This document shows positions 1 to 8,348 of a stretch of DNA of 64,000 nt, in pieces. Numbering within the stretch: position 1 is the first letter of the stretch; each line of letters starts with the position of its first letter. Under the pieces are notes generated by a model that saw nothing but the letters and a program-made list of their open reading frames with translations, ran no database searches and was not told the origin of the DNA. Source of the stretch: an uncultured Methylocystaceae bacterium. Its GTDB lineage: Bacteria; Pseudomonadota; Alphaproteobacteria; Rhizobiales; Beijerinckiaceae. Location: contig CAIQCB010000057.1 of assembly GCA_903870245.1 (NCBI GenBank), positions 124,001-188,000 on the forward strand, read 5' to 3'. Made by a program: the position numbers and the translations under genes.

Positions 1-178
1 TTGCATCAAGTAGGGGCCAGATGATTGCGGGTAATGATGCGTCGACGCGATGTCGCGGAAAAACGGTCGCCTCCGCCAACAGAACGCTGTGACCCATGCC
101 CGCCAGACGATTAGCGATCGTCGCGCCTGCGGGACCGCCGCCAATGACGAAAATATCAGTTTGGAGGAAGGACGTCAC
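1..178 (-). CDS. FAD-dependent monooxygenase, LodB/QhpG or halogenase-like (partial, N-terminus only)
   Basis: The 59 visible residues begin at a GTG (176-178) that overlaps the end of the radical SAM gene by 23 bases, so the two are probably translationally coupled. Residues 8-18 form a Rossmann dinucleotide-binding turn with GGGPAG. It is followed by FPRHRVDASLP, which resembles the FPR...GESLLP segment after the first FAD-binding strand in tryptophan-halogenase and geranylgeranyl-reductase type flavoproteins. Family knowledge: LodB and QhpG are such flavoproteins and help build cysteine tryptophylquinone. Inference: with a LodA-like gene two places upstream, this is the maturase monooxygenase of the cluster. 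The left window edge removes the rest, so the exact subfamily is open. Confidence 0.7.
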   Translation of the reverse strand, partial: MTSFLQTDIFVIGGGPAGATIANRLAGMGHSVLLAEATVFPRHRVDASLPAIIWPLLDA

Positions 179-1559
179 GCCTTGCCTCCGACGCTACTTC
201 AACGCCAAGGATGCTCGCGAGCTGGTGTGGGCGTTCGGAAGCGAGCCTTACATAAACGCCAAGGCAATGATCCAACCAACCACGAATATAGTCGCAGAAT
301 AGACGGCCGCGGTTGATGACGTCGTAATGACAGCCGCCCCCACAAAGATGACGTGCCCAACAGCTCTTGCAAGGCTCCTGGAATTGCACATTGCGCCGGG
401 CCAACCAGTCTGCCTGCGAATTCTGATTCAATCCGACATCGATGTCGCCCATGCGTGCATCGTCATCATTGACGAAGCGATGACAAGCGTAAAGACCGCC
501 ATCAGTGGAAACGCCAAGATAACTGCCGCCGGCCCCGCAGGGATATTCGTCACGGGACCCTTTGTGAATGCGCGCTAGGGTTTCAATTAAATTGGCGAAT
601 GGAAGCGTTTTGCCCTCGGCAAGCAGGGCTTCGAACCGCTCGCTGCAGGCGATCATTTGTGCGAGCATCAGATCAAGCTCTTTAGTGTCGAGCGAACAGC
701 TCCCGCTTGGGGAGGCGATGACCGGCGCGAATTGAATTCTGTCGAAGCCGAGATCAGCAAGGCCAGTCAAAATTTCTGGCAATTCAAGATTGTTCGGCGT
801 AACGCTCACCCGCGCGGCTATATGGCAGCGTCGCTGTCGTCGTTCCACTAAATGACGCAGGCGTCCAATAACCCGCTCATAGGTACCGTGTCCGCCTCGA
901 TCCGGTCGCGCTTTGTCATGCGTAGCGCCAATTCCGTCGATGCTGACAGTTACCGCGAAGCGATATTCGTCAAGAAAATCCGCGTCATCTTCAGTGAGCA
1001 GGGTGGCGTTGGTGGTAAGCGAGAAGTCGACAGTAACGCCTTTTGACGCAGCATAACCTGCGGCAAATTTCGTCGCTTCGCGCAACCCGGAACGATTGGT
1101 CAAGGGTTCGCCACCCATAAAGATCAGCCGCACGTGTTCGCCTGTCGCCGCGTCATCAATGAGCGATTTCACGGCGCGTAGCGCCACATCGAGCGACATC
1201 GATTTGTCAGCGCCGCCGAAATTACCGCCTTCGGCATAGCAATATGCGCAAACCAGATTGCATTTCGCCGCAATGGTGAGCGAAAATGAACGCACTGGGA
1301 CGGAACTCGGAATCGAACCGCCTAAATTTTCCGGGGCCGCTACGCCGACGGCAGTCATTAGCATCCGCAGACGCGCTTCGTCTCCGACGGCCATCGCTTC
1401 TCTCAGCGGGTCGAGCAGGCCCTCATCCGGCGCGTATAGCCGGCCGCTCTCAACCGTGAGCATCGCCCAGCGCCCGCCGGCATTGAAGATATGCGCGGCC
1501 GCGTCAGCTGGCTGCGCAGCGCTCGCTTGCAGGACGTAATCCTCCACGATGAACTCCAA
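156..1559 (-). CDS. Radical SAM/SPASM maturase
   Basis: This 467-residue protein has a radical SAM core with CxxxCxxC at residues 100-107 for the catalytic [4Fe-4S] cluster and SAM, and MGGEP at about 148-152. A C-terminal SPASM-type region has cysteines at 341, 359, 397, 400, 406, 410, 422 and 432, enough for two auxiliary clusters. The CKSCWARHLCGGGCH segment is typical of anSME and QhpD-like enzymes. Residues 1-90 could be a substrate-recognition domain but I cannot assign them. Such enzymes install thioether or C-C crosslinks in peptides or oxidise side chains. Its neighbours are a LodA-like protein upstream and a flavin monooxygenase downstream, so one of these cluster proteins is the likely substrate. 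No short precursor peptide was seen nearby. Confidence 0.9.
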   Translation of the reverse strand: MEFIVEDYVLQASAAQPADAAAHIFNAGGRWAMLTVESGRLYAPDEGLLDPLREAMAVGDEARLRMLMTAVGVAAPENLGGSIPSSVPVRSFSLTIAAKCNLVCAYCYAEGGNFGGADKSMSLDVALRAVKSLIDDAATGEHVRLIFMGGEPLTNRSGLREATKFAAGYAASKGVTVDFSLTTNATLLTEDDADFLDEYRFAVTVSIDGIGATHDKARPDRGGHGTYERVIGRLRHLVERRQRRCHIAARVSVTPNNLELPEILTGLADLGFDRIQFAPVIASPSGSCSLDTKELDLMLAQMIACSERFEALLAEGKTLPFANLIETLARIHKGSRDEYPCGAGGSYLGVSTDGGLYACHRFVNDDDARMGDIDVGLNQNSQADWLARRNVQFQEPCKSCWARHLCGGGCHYDVINRGRLFCDYIRGWLDHCLGVYVRLASERPHQLASILGVEVASEARRDVLPPN

Positions 1560-1627
1560 TCATGCGGCTATGACCGCGTTTGAATGGATAGCGCGCGCAA
1601 TTTATCGCCGAGCGCGGGCGCCACCGA

Positions 1628-2839
1628 TCAAACGATATCGACCAGATCGTCGCCAGGTCCGCGTTCGGTTTCTATCGCCTTGCCATTCACGATTCTGACC
1701 ACGCCGATCTTGTCCTGATGGCGCTCGAAATCATCTCCGTTTGTCAGTCGCGACGGATTGGGACCGGTGCTCGCATATTGACGCCGATACACACGCACTG
1801 GCGTATTCGTCGCCTCATCAAGAAAAGCCTGTGTCGGAAGATTTTCCGCCCAATAGCCAATACAGGCTGTGAAATCCGTCTGCCAGGGCGAGCAGAGTCC
1901 GCTCGTCAGTTGACCTGGGACCGCGCCGGGTTCAGCCGGGGAGCCTTTATGCCGAACTCGCATCTCGCGCGGATCAAGGAGCGGCTCGACATTCGGATTG
2001 TAAAATAGCGACTGTATGGTTGGCACTTCCGAGCGAGAACCCATGGAGGTCTCGAAACCAGGCGCCCAATCGGAAGACGCGGGCGCTATCGACTGTTCGT
2101 CAATGCGGCGCGCCGTTTCATTATGCGGCGTTCCCGGCGAACCCTGTCCCTGTACGAGCAGCTGCTTGAGTTTCAGCAAGAGCGACTCGCCTGGATCCGG
2201 CGCCGGCAGCTGGTCGGGCGAGAAATCATTAGGAGCAACGACGATCCAAGCTGATAGCACCGGAATGTTCTGCGCGGGACCGCTGAGTTTTACGCGCACC
2301 GGCCCGTCGCCGGTCGTATCGGCAATTTCCGCTGTGTGATTGGGAAAATTCGGGACGGGAGCACCCGCCTCCTTACGAAACACCCCGCCTTTTGGCGGAA
2401 TGAAGAGACCCGTTCCCGTTATCTGACCAAGCGGAATATTCTGCCCCTCGGCAAATCCTGGGATACTCGCAACGAGGTGCCCCTCATTTGCGTCGTTAGA
2501 CGAAGCGCTGGCGCCAAACACGATGTGCGTCTCGGTGGGAAGGCCTTGTTGACGCGCTGTAAAGGCGAGCTTGCGGTTGGCGATTTCGGCCGACCACACC
2601 GCTGAGACACCCAGCTGGCTCATCAGGGCAGGCGTAACCTCCCCGAGGCCGACATGATTCTCTCCGTAAGCAAAAATTCTAAATTGCACCGCCTGCCGCT
2701 TCATCAAGCCGTTGGATTTGTAGTTGGCAGGCTGCATGCCGAAAACGAAATAATCATCACTTTTCGACACGCGGGCGATGCCGATCGCCGGATGAATTTT
2801 GAATACGACTACGTCACTGACATCGTTTGGAAAAGCCAT
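1628..2839 (-). CDS. LodA/GoxA-like protein (CTQ oxidase family), short form
   Basis: The start was chosen at the ATG preceded by AGGAGG (403 residues); upstream ATGs lack such a site. The N-terminus FKIHPAIGIARVSKSDDYFVFG matches the HPAIGIARVGNS signature of LodA-type amino acid oxidases. Near the C-terminus LCSPWQTDFTAC (residues 315-326) keeps an Asp and Cys four residues apart. From memory this matches the active-site Asp512 and crosslinked Cys516 of Marinomonas LodA. LodA itself has over 700 residues, so this is a reduced version. The only Trp after that Cys is Trp330. The downstream segment where LodA carries its quinone Trp reads DDFERHQDKIGVV here, with His at 374. Catalytic activity is therefore uncertain. 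No signal peptide is seen. Confidence 0.75.
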   Translation of the reverse strand: MAFPNDVSDVVVFKIHPAIGIARVSKSDDYFVFGMQPANYKSNGLMKRQAVQFRIFAYGENHVGLGEVTPALMSQLGVSAVWSAEIANRKLAFTARQQGLPTETHIVFGASASSNDANEGHLVASIPGFAEGQNIPLGQITGTGLFIPPKGGVFRKEAGAPVPNFPNHTAEIADTTGDGPVRVKLSGPAQNIPVLSAWIVVAPNDFSPDQLPAPDPGESLLLKLKQLLVQGQGSPGTPHNETARRIDEQSIAPASSDWAPGFETSMGSRSEVPTIQSLFYNPNVEPLLDPREMRVRHKGSPAEPGAVPGQLTSGLCSPWQTDFTACIGYWAENLPTQAFLDEATNTPVRVYRRQYASTGPNPSRLTNGDDFERHQDKIGVVRIVNGKAIETERGPGDDLVDIV

Positions 2840-2897
2840 GGGGATTCCTCCTAACCTAGATAAAAACCGAATTCGTGCGCCATTTGGCGCATGGCGT

Positions 2898-3932
2898 TCA
2901 GACGACAAGAGGCGGCATGTGCTCAAACGACACGGCGGCGCGCTTGCCGGTCGCTTCGTCGACGAAATTCATTGCATCCACGGCGAGTCCACGAAGCGCA
3001 ACCATATTTGCGTTGGTTTTCTTGATATGGTCTGGTTCACCGTTGAATGAACGGTGCAAATCCCGCAGCATGTCCGCGTAAGCTTGATTGAACGCGTCGA
3101 CGAGGCCGCGTCCCCAACTGCCATCAGGATGGTCCGCAGCCTTGGGATTTGGCGGAAAATTTAATACGCCCGCGCTATCGAATGTGATTGCGTCGCCCTT
3201 ATAGGCGTAGCCCTTCGGATTGTCGTCCCGCTCGAGACGCCGACCGTGAAAGATTTCAGCGAAATGGTAATAGTGCGCGAGCTGCCCTTCTACATCGAAC
3301 GGCTTTGTCTTGGTTCCTTCGCCATCCTCTACAATCCAGCGCAAGGCGCGCGTCGCCGTCTCAACATTAGTAATCGCGAACAGGCGATCGGACGGAAAAC
3401 CTGCCGCCGTGGCGCCAACGACCTGCTTCGCGAGGTCTCCGATAAACAGAGCCTCCCCAAGATCCTCGATTTTGGCGATAAGCGCGACGTAAAACGCGCC
3501 AATCGTGGCGAAGGCCGCAGCCGGTCGAGGAAATTCGATCGGAATTTCCGGCTCCTCGATTTTCATGAAGACGTCGCGAACGAGGTCGATTGAAAAAGGC
3601 TGCAAGCCAACTTGCAACCCCGCTTGAATACCCATGGGAAGCGCGGACGGATACTTCGGCGTAAACAACTCGCCGCCAATCGCCGGATGTCCGCCAACAG
3701 CAGTGAGCAAATTGCTCATTATTGCCATGTGCAGCATTTCTTCTTTCGCGATAGCGATGAGAGTCGATCTTATCTGGCTGTTCCCGCCTTCCTTCAACGA
3801 ATAGGCCGCGAGCAGATATGGCGGTATTGTCGAGTGTTCCAGCTCGATCGCCTTTTGCAATGCGTCATGCAAATCGAAGGGGCCGCCGGCTGTACGCACC
3901 GCCCGAATAAATTTCGGATCAATCGAAAGCAC
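2898..3932 (-). CDS. Ferritin-like domain protein of the VioB type
   Basis: This is a 344-residue protein and the first gene of the minus-strand cluster. Helices with IELEH (residues 29-33) and KEEMLHM (63-69) supply the Glu/His ligands of a ferritin-like dinuclear metal site. The opening LHDALQKAIELEHSTIPPYLLAAYS is the hallmark of the ferritin-like domain found in VioB (iminophenyl-pyruvate dimer synthase). Family knowledge: such domains bind iron, and in VioB act on imines of amino acid oxidation products. Inference: a partner of an amino-acid or peptide oxidase such as the LodA-like protein encoded 58 bases downstream. Full-length VioB is about three times longer, so chromopyrrolate-type chemistry is not implied. 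It is divergent from the hydrolase gene at 4204. Confidence 0.8.
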   Translation of the reverse strand: MLSIDPKFIRAVRTAGGPFDLHDALQKAIELEHSTIPPYLLAAYSLKEGGNSQIRSTLIAIAKEEMLHMAIMSNLLTAVGGHPAIGGELFTPKYPSALPMGIQAGLQVGLQPFSIDLVRDVFMKIEEPEIPIEFPRPAAAFATIGAFYVALIAKIEDLGEALFIGDLAKQVVGATAAGFPSDRLFAITNVETATRALRWIVEDGEGTKTKPFDVEGQLAHYYHFAEIFHGRRLERDDNPKGYAYKGDAITFDSAGVLNFPPNPKAADHPDGSWGRGLVDAFNQAYADMLRDLHRSFNGEPDHIKKTNANMVALRGLAVDAMNFVDEATGKRAAVSFEHMPPLVV

Positions 3933-4203
3933 AATCGTTGCTCCGCAGCATCAGTCGTCAAAAACCGAAGGGCGAAACGCCATGGATGCGATTTGAGCAC
4001 AATGCCAAGCAAGCGTCTAGACTAAAAGATGAATGAGGGAGGGACGAACGCGCCCTGGGGCTTTCGGCTTCGCAGGCGGGAACATGTTGCGCGGCATCGA
4101 AGCTTGGCTTAACTTGAATTGAATTACATGCTGCGGATAACGATAGTGAATGTATGTCGCAGTGCATCAACGCTCTGATAATAAAAGTTTTACAGGAGAC
4201 ACC
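3933..4203. promoter_or_regulatory. Divergent intergenic region between blocks A and B
   Basis: These 271 bases separate the start of the minus-strand ferritin/LodA-like cluster from the plus-strand hydrolase/CHAT operon. Promoters for both must lie here unless transcription comes from outside. A run rich in A and T around 4105-4150 is the likeliest promoter area, and a Shine-Dalgarno-like ACAGGAGA lies just before the ATG at 4204. I could not fix a convincing -35/-10 pair or operator. Confidence 0.4.
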
Positions 4204-5529
4204 ATGCCGTCTCAACCAGGGCCATATCCGCTGCCGGGTATTTCAATGGAAAGCTGGGTTGTCCGCTTTGATGAAAGCGGCCGTTGCGTTTCGCCAAAGA
4301 CCCGGAGCGCGCTTCTTGCGAAGCTGGCCGCAGAGCCCGGCCGTCCGGTCATCTTTTTCTCGCATGGATGGAACAATGATTTTTCCGACGCGGTCGATCT
4401 CTATCGACGCTTTCTCGTCAACTTCGAAGCAGCGACGGCCGCAAACCCGCTTCCTGCCGGAACGAAGCCGATATTTGTCGGCATTACCTGGCCGAGCATC
4501 TGGCTTCCGTCCGATTCCGGGCCACAACTCGCCGCAGCGCCGGAAGACGAATCAACCTATGCGAGAGACGAAGCGCTTCTGGCTGAGCTCCGTCGGATAT
4601 TGCCGAGCACGACCGATTGGAACCGCCTCTACGAACTCCTCGAAGCCGATCGTGTCAGCGGCGAGGACGCCAAGGTTCTCGCACGGCTGATCGCCCCGGC
4701 GTTGCGAGCCGGTTTTGAAGAAGGAGCCAGCGAACCGGCGACAACGGAAGAGCATGTGCTACGCGCGATGAGCCGACTGCAATCGGCCAATGCAAGAAGG
4801 AAAGGCTATTACCTCGGCGAGAGCGGCACGATCAGCGGCGGTTCGCCCGCCGCCCCGGCGGCGCCGGCCGGCGCGCTTGATTTCCTTGATCCGCGCAATG
4901 CGCTGCGCCTCGCGTCGCTCTATATGATGAAAGACCGGGCCGGCACCGTCGGTGCCGCAGGCGTATCCGAGTTCCTCCGCGCAATGCTCTCGGGTTCGTC
5001 GTCGCCCGTATACGCGATAGGGCACTCTTTTGGCTGCAAGGTGATGATGAGCGCCGTTTGTGCCGCGCCGCTGGATCGCAAGCTGAAGGCGATTTTGCTG
5101 CTTCAGCCGGCGATTTCTTATCTCAGCTTCGCGGCCAATATCCCAGGCGTTGGCCTCCCGGGAGGTTATCGCTCCGGACTGGACCGCGTCGAAGGGCCCA
5201 TCTGCGTCACCTATAGCGGCAACGATTTCCCGTTACATACGATCTATCACCTCGCGCTGATGCGCGAGAAGGATATTGGCGAATTGAAAGTCGCCGGTGG
5301 AACGAGCGCAGGGGAGCCGCCGAACATTTTTGCAGCCCTCGGCGGCTTTGGACCAAGAAATTCGAGCGAGGCGTTGATTGATCCAATTCCCCAGCCAAAT
5401 GAGAGTTTCGCGTTTCCGCCTGGTGCCCGCATTATTGGCTTGGACGGGACGCGTGAAAAGCGCATCGACTCGCATGGGGGCGTCGCGACGCCGGCGACCG
5501 CTTGGATGCTGCACCGACTGATGAATTGA
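4204..5529 (+). CDS. Alpha/beta-hydrolase fold protein
   Basis: This 441-residue protein begins at an ATG preceded by AGGAGA. SHGWNNDF (residues 53-60) gives the oxyanion-hole HG motif. AIGHSFGCK (271-279) is a nucleophile elbow with Ser275. YSGNDFPLH (Asp341) and DSHGG (His424) are plausible acid and base of the triad. The core is interrupted by a long helical, Ala/Glu-rich insertion (about 105-230), which may be a lid or partner-binding arm. No signal peptide is present, so it is probably cytosolic. It is the first gene of a four-gene operon with two CHAT-type proteins and a C25-like protein, the next start being 9 bases away. The substrate is unknown; esterase, lipase or thioesterase activity are all possible. 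Confidence 0.8.
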   Translation: MPSQPGPYPLPGISMESWVVRFDESGRCVSPKTRSALLAKLAAEPGRPVIFFSHGWNNDFSDAVDLYRRFLVNFEAATAANPLPAGTKPIFVGITWPSIWLPSDSGPQLAAAPEDESTYARDEALLAELRRILPSTTDWNRLYELLEADRVSGEDAKVLARLIAPALRAGFEEGASEPATTEEHVLRAMSRLQSANARRKGYYLGESGTISGGSPAAPAAPAGALDFLDPRNALRLASLYMMKDRAGTVGAAGVSEFLRAMLSGSSSPVYAIGHSFGCKVMMSAVCAAPLDRKLKAILLLQPAISYLSFAANIPGVGLPGGYRSGLDRVEGPICVTYSGNDFPLHTIYHLALMREKDIGELKVAGGTSAGEPPNIFAALGGFGPRNSSEALIDPIPQPNESFAFPPGARIIGLDGTREKRIDSHGGVATPATAWMLHRLMN

Positions 5530-5538
5530 GAAAAACTC

Positions 5539-6918
5539 ATGTACTGGTTCTCGAAACAGCAACAAATGTTCTGCCTCAGAATCGGATTGACGACGGAGCC
5601 TAAGGTTGCGCTGCAGCTTCTTTATGGTGAAGAATCGATCGACGAACGCGACTATTCTCCGTCTGAGATCGACGCGCCCTCCGAAATTGCGGACGGTGTG
5701 GAACCAAAACTAACGCTGCCCTGGGAATTTAAAGACGCCCTCGCGACTGTGCTCGCCGATGCGCCGAAATCCGCCCCCTTATGGCTTCATTTCGTCAAGC
5801 CCTATGGCTATCTTGGTGTTCAACCTTGGGAGACCGAGCTGACACAATTGCTCGCGCGACCAATATTGCGACTACCGGACCTGTTTGAGCGCCCTCCTGA
5901 AACGCGCGATGTTCTGGAAGTGGCGATCATATATGACGCCGGACCTCGCACGGTGCCCAAGGACGCGGAGCTCCAAATCAAGATCATCGCTACGGCGATC
6001 GCGAAGGATAGCTTGCGGAATCAAACGCGCGTTCATCTATTTCCGTCTGTCGCCTGGAGAGCCGCCTTCAAGGAAATCGAATTTGATCACCGCGTCATTG
6101 TCTATGATCCGGTTGAAGCGGCGGCGACGGCGGGGACAGCTCAACCGTTCACGAATTGGTCGAGTTGGATTCAGAGCAAAATTGGGCAACTTAGTCTCGA
6201 CGCGGTCCATTTGGTCTGCGCCGCGGCGGACACGGCGATCGGCCCAGTGTTGCGTCTCTCAACCGTTCCAGATTCATCCGGGCTCGCGCCGCAAATTGCG
6301 GTGGATATGGAAGCGCTAGGCGCTTTTCTTACCCGAGTGGGAGCTTGGACGGCGATCTTCACCCCGCCCCCAGGCGATCAATGGGGCGTTGGCCTCCGGA
6401 TGGCCGCCGACGTTCTGGCAAAAGCGAGGCCGACCACTTGTGTCTTTCAACCGATAGCGACCGCAGATCACGCGCTGGGCTTCCACCTGTTGTGCAGGTT
6501 TGTATTTTCTCCGAATCCGGCAGACCCGCCAAAGTGTGTCGACAGCTTCGTCTATTGTCCGCCCAAAATGGTGGCTGAAGATTACCCGCTGAAGCCGGGC
6601 TCAATTTTCGACGCTATGCACGCCAACGCCTCTTTGCTGGAACGTTCGTCACGGAAAGAGAAGATGCTTAACTGGCTCAATAGTTGGCGCGGCCTTGAGA
6701 ATCCGCAAACGCCCAAATGGGCCTCGGCCATTCAAAGACATATCGAATCGCTAACGCTTCATGAGTTAAGACGCCAGAGTCCCGATATTCTGCTTTCTTC
6801 CCGCGAAAGCCTGCTTTCACAGCTTGAAAAAAAAAACAGCGGAGCGGCTGACGACGGCGGCAGAGAGACTCTTGAAGCCATCCAGAAAATTGTCGCCGAT
6901 AATCTGAAAATTAAATAA
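5539..6918 (+). CDS. CHAT-like protein lacking a clear catalytic pair
   Basis: This 459-residue protein is not recognised by strong similarity. The layout follows that of CHAT proteases. A segment GYLGVQPWETEL (residues 90-101), then LARPILRLP, matches the PWELL and arginine/valine-rich opening of CHAT domains. It is followed by an EVAIIYDAG strand and a VHLVCAAADTA strand where the active protein downstream has its catalytic motifs. No LHFxxHG or NSCSG equivalent is visible, so it looks like a pseudoenzyme. The C-terminal 90 residues are helical and charged. It lies between a hydrolase and an active CHAT gene (14 bases to the latter). Inference: a regulatory or substrate-binding partner of the downstream CHAT protein. 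Confidence 0.5.
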   Translation: MYWFSKQQQMFCLRIGLTTEPKVALQLLYGEESIDERDYSPSEIDAPSEIADGVEPKLTLPWEFKDALATVLADAPKSAPLWLHFVKPYGYLGVQPWETELTQLLARPILRLPDLFERPPETRDVLEVAIIYDAGPRTVPKDAELQIKIIATAIAKDSLRNQTRVHLFPSVAWRAAFKEIEFDHRVIVYDPVEAAATAGTAQPFTNWSSWIQSKIGQLSLDAVHLVCAAADTAIGPVLRLSTVPDSSGLAPQIAVDMEALGAFLTRVGAWTAIFTPPPGDQWGVGLRMAADVLAKARPTTCVFQPIATADHALGFHLLCRFVFSPNPADPPKCVDSFVYCPPKMVAEDYPLKPGSIFDAMHANASLLERSSRKEKMLNWLNSWRGLENPQTPKWASAIQRHIESLTLHELRRQSPDILLSSRESLLSQLEKKNSGAADDGGRETLEAIQKIVADNLKIK

Positions 6919-6932
6919 TTAGGCATTTTGCA

Positions 6933-8348
6933 ATGATCGATTTGTTGATCCGAGTTGCTCCCCTCCAAGGCGATCCGAGTTACCTGCTTGTTTCTGTCGA
7001 AGCTGGCAGCCCTCTCGACGGAGCGCGGAAACCCGCCCAATTTCATTTCGATTTAAACGCACACAAACTGGACACTCCGGATAACGTCGCCAGCTACGGC
7101 CGGGCGGTTTGTGAGGCCCTTGCAAAGCACGACGTCATCGACTTCGAGCTTTCAAAGCTGTTTGCAAGCGTTGGTGCTGATGAGGCCTGCTCGTTGAAAT
7201 TTCAACTGGCCGAAGCAGGAGGGGAAGAGATTCGCTGGGAATCGCTATGCGACAAAGATGCCAGATATCTCTCGCTGGCCAAGAAGTATCGTCTTGCGCG
7301 GGTGGCTACACCGCTTAAGGAAAAGGATGTGTCACGCGTGGCGCGACTGCCGCTCAAGATGCTTGCGTACCTTTCCGCGGCGGGAGTCTCCGCGGCGGAC
7401 GAATTTAGAACTCTTTGTGAGCAGCTGGTCCAGGCGCGAGCGAATGGCCTTATGATTGAGGCGGAAATATTTGTCGGCGAGGAGCGCATCCTCAACGAGC
7501 CGGCCATAGTCGCAGGGATTGATCCTGGTTCGTTGAGCCATATTTCTGTAAGGCCAATACCCTTGGCTGATGTTTTAGAAAACCAAGTCCGCAAAGGTTC
7601 CTATCAGTTTCTGCATTTTTTTTGTCATGGCGTGGACAGAGGCGCGGGTCTCAAAGGACTTTCTCTCGCGACAATTCAAAATCACCTAAGTGGCGAACAG
7701 AGCGGCGGCGTGCTTCTCTCGCTTCAGGCGCTGACGGAAGCGCTCGCCGAGAACCAATCGGCCTGGATTGCTGTCTTCAATAGCTGCTCCGGGGCCGCAG
7801 GGACAGTTTATTTCAATTCTCTCGCCTATAATGTCACGAATACTGGCTGCCCTTACGCCATCGGCATGGCGGAGCCCGTCGAGCCGGGCATCGCGGCCAT
7901 CATAACCAAAGCGCTTTATGGCGAGCTGTTTACTACCGTAATAGCGACGCTGCCCAATCTACCCAAGGATAAGTTTGGCACCATCGATCTTTCTGGCGTT
8001 ATCAATCCAGCGCGCAAGGCAATTAAAAGCTATTGCGAAGCGATTGACCCGGGCGGTCCCTATGGGCGTTGGCTGACGCCTGTAATTTACATAAATGCGC
8101 CGAAGCCACTGCCAGTGCAGCTACAGCAGGCCGTCACAGACGCGCTGGGCGATCGACGCGAAATAGCTGACCAGAAGATGTTGGAGCGGATTAACATCAT
8201 TGCGAGCGCGTTGCGCGTTTTGCCGGGCGATGCGCCCCCCGAAGTGCGCGATCAGATTTTTGCCTTGCTCGATAAAGCGCCGGCAGTTCCAATTAGATTG
8301 CGACCAAACAAGAATGGAGAGTTCATTTCCAACGGAGCCGCCTCATGA
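6933..8348 (+). CDS. CHAT-domain cysteine protease
   Basis: This 471-residue protein has the caspase/separase-like CHAT fold over roughly residues 95-380. EEIRWESL (98-105) corresponds to the PWELL entry motif. QFLHFFCHGVD (225-235) carries the catalytic His232, and AVFNSCSGAA (280-289) the catalytic Cys285. NTGCPYAIGMAEPVEPG matches the conserved GVPAVIGMQ-type strand. CHAT proteases are used as triggered effectors, for example with type III-E CRISPR gRAMP or gasdermin partners. No TPR array is present here. The C-terminal 90 residues may be an adaptor. The stop overlaps the next start (ATGA at 8345), showing tight coupling to the C25-like gene. The target is unknown. Confidence 0.85.
   Translation: MIDLLIRVAPLQGDPSYLLVSVEAGSPLDGARKPAQFHFDLNAHKLDTPDNVASYGRAVCEALAKHDVIDFELSKLFASVGADEACSLKFQLAEAGGEEIRWESLCDKDARYLSLAKKYRLARVATPLKEKDVSRVARLPLKMLAYLSAAGVSAADEFRTLCEQLVQARANGLMIEAEIFVGEERILNEPAIVAGIDPGSLSHISVRPIPLADVLENQVRKGSYQFLHFFCHGVDRGAGLKGLSLATIQNHLSGEQSGGVLLSLQALTEALAENQSAWIAVFNSCSGAAGTVYFNSLAYNVTNTGCPYAIGMAEPVEPGIAAIITKALYGELFTTVIATLPNLPKDKFGTIDLSGVINPARKAIKSYCEAIDPGGPYGRWLTPVIYINAPKPLPVQLQQAVTDALGDRREIADQKMLERINIIASALRVLPGDAPPEVRDQIFALLDKAPAVPIRLRPNKNGEFISNGAAS

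Noticed and set aside
1305-1325. A TPsiC-loop-like GGTTCGATTCC on the minus strand
   Set aside because: It lies within the radical SAM coding frame and no acceptor stem or anticodon arm can be drawn.
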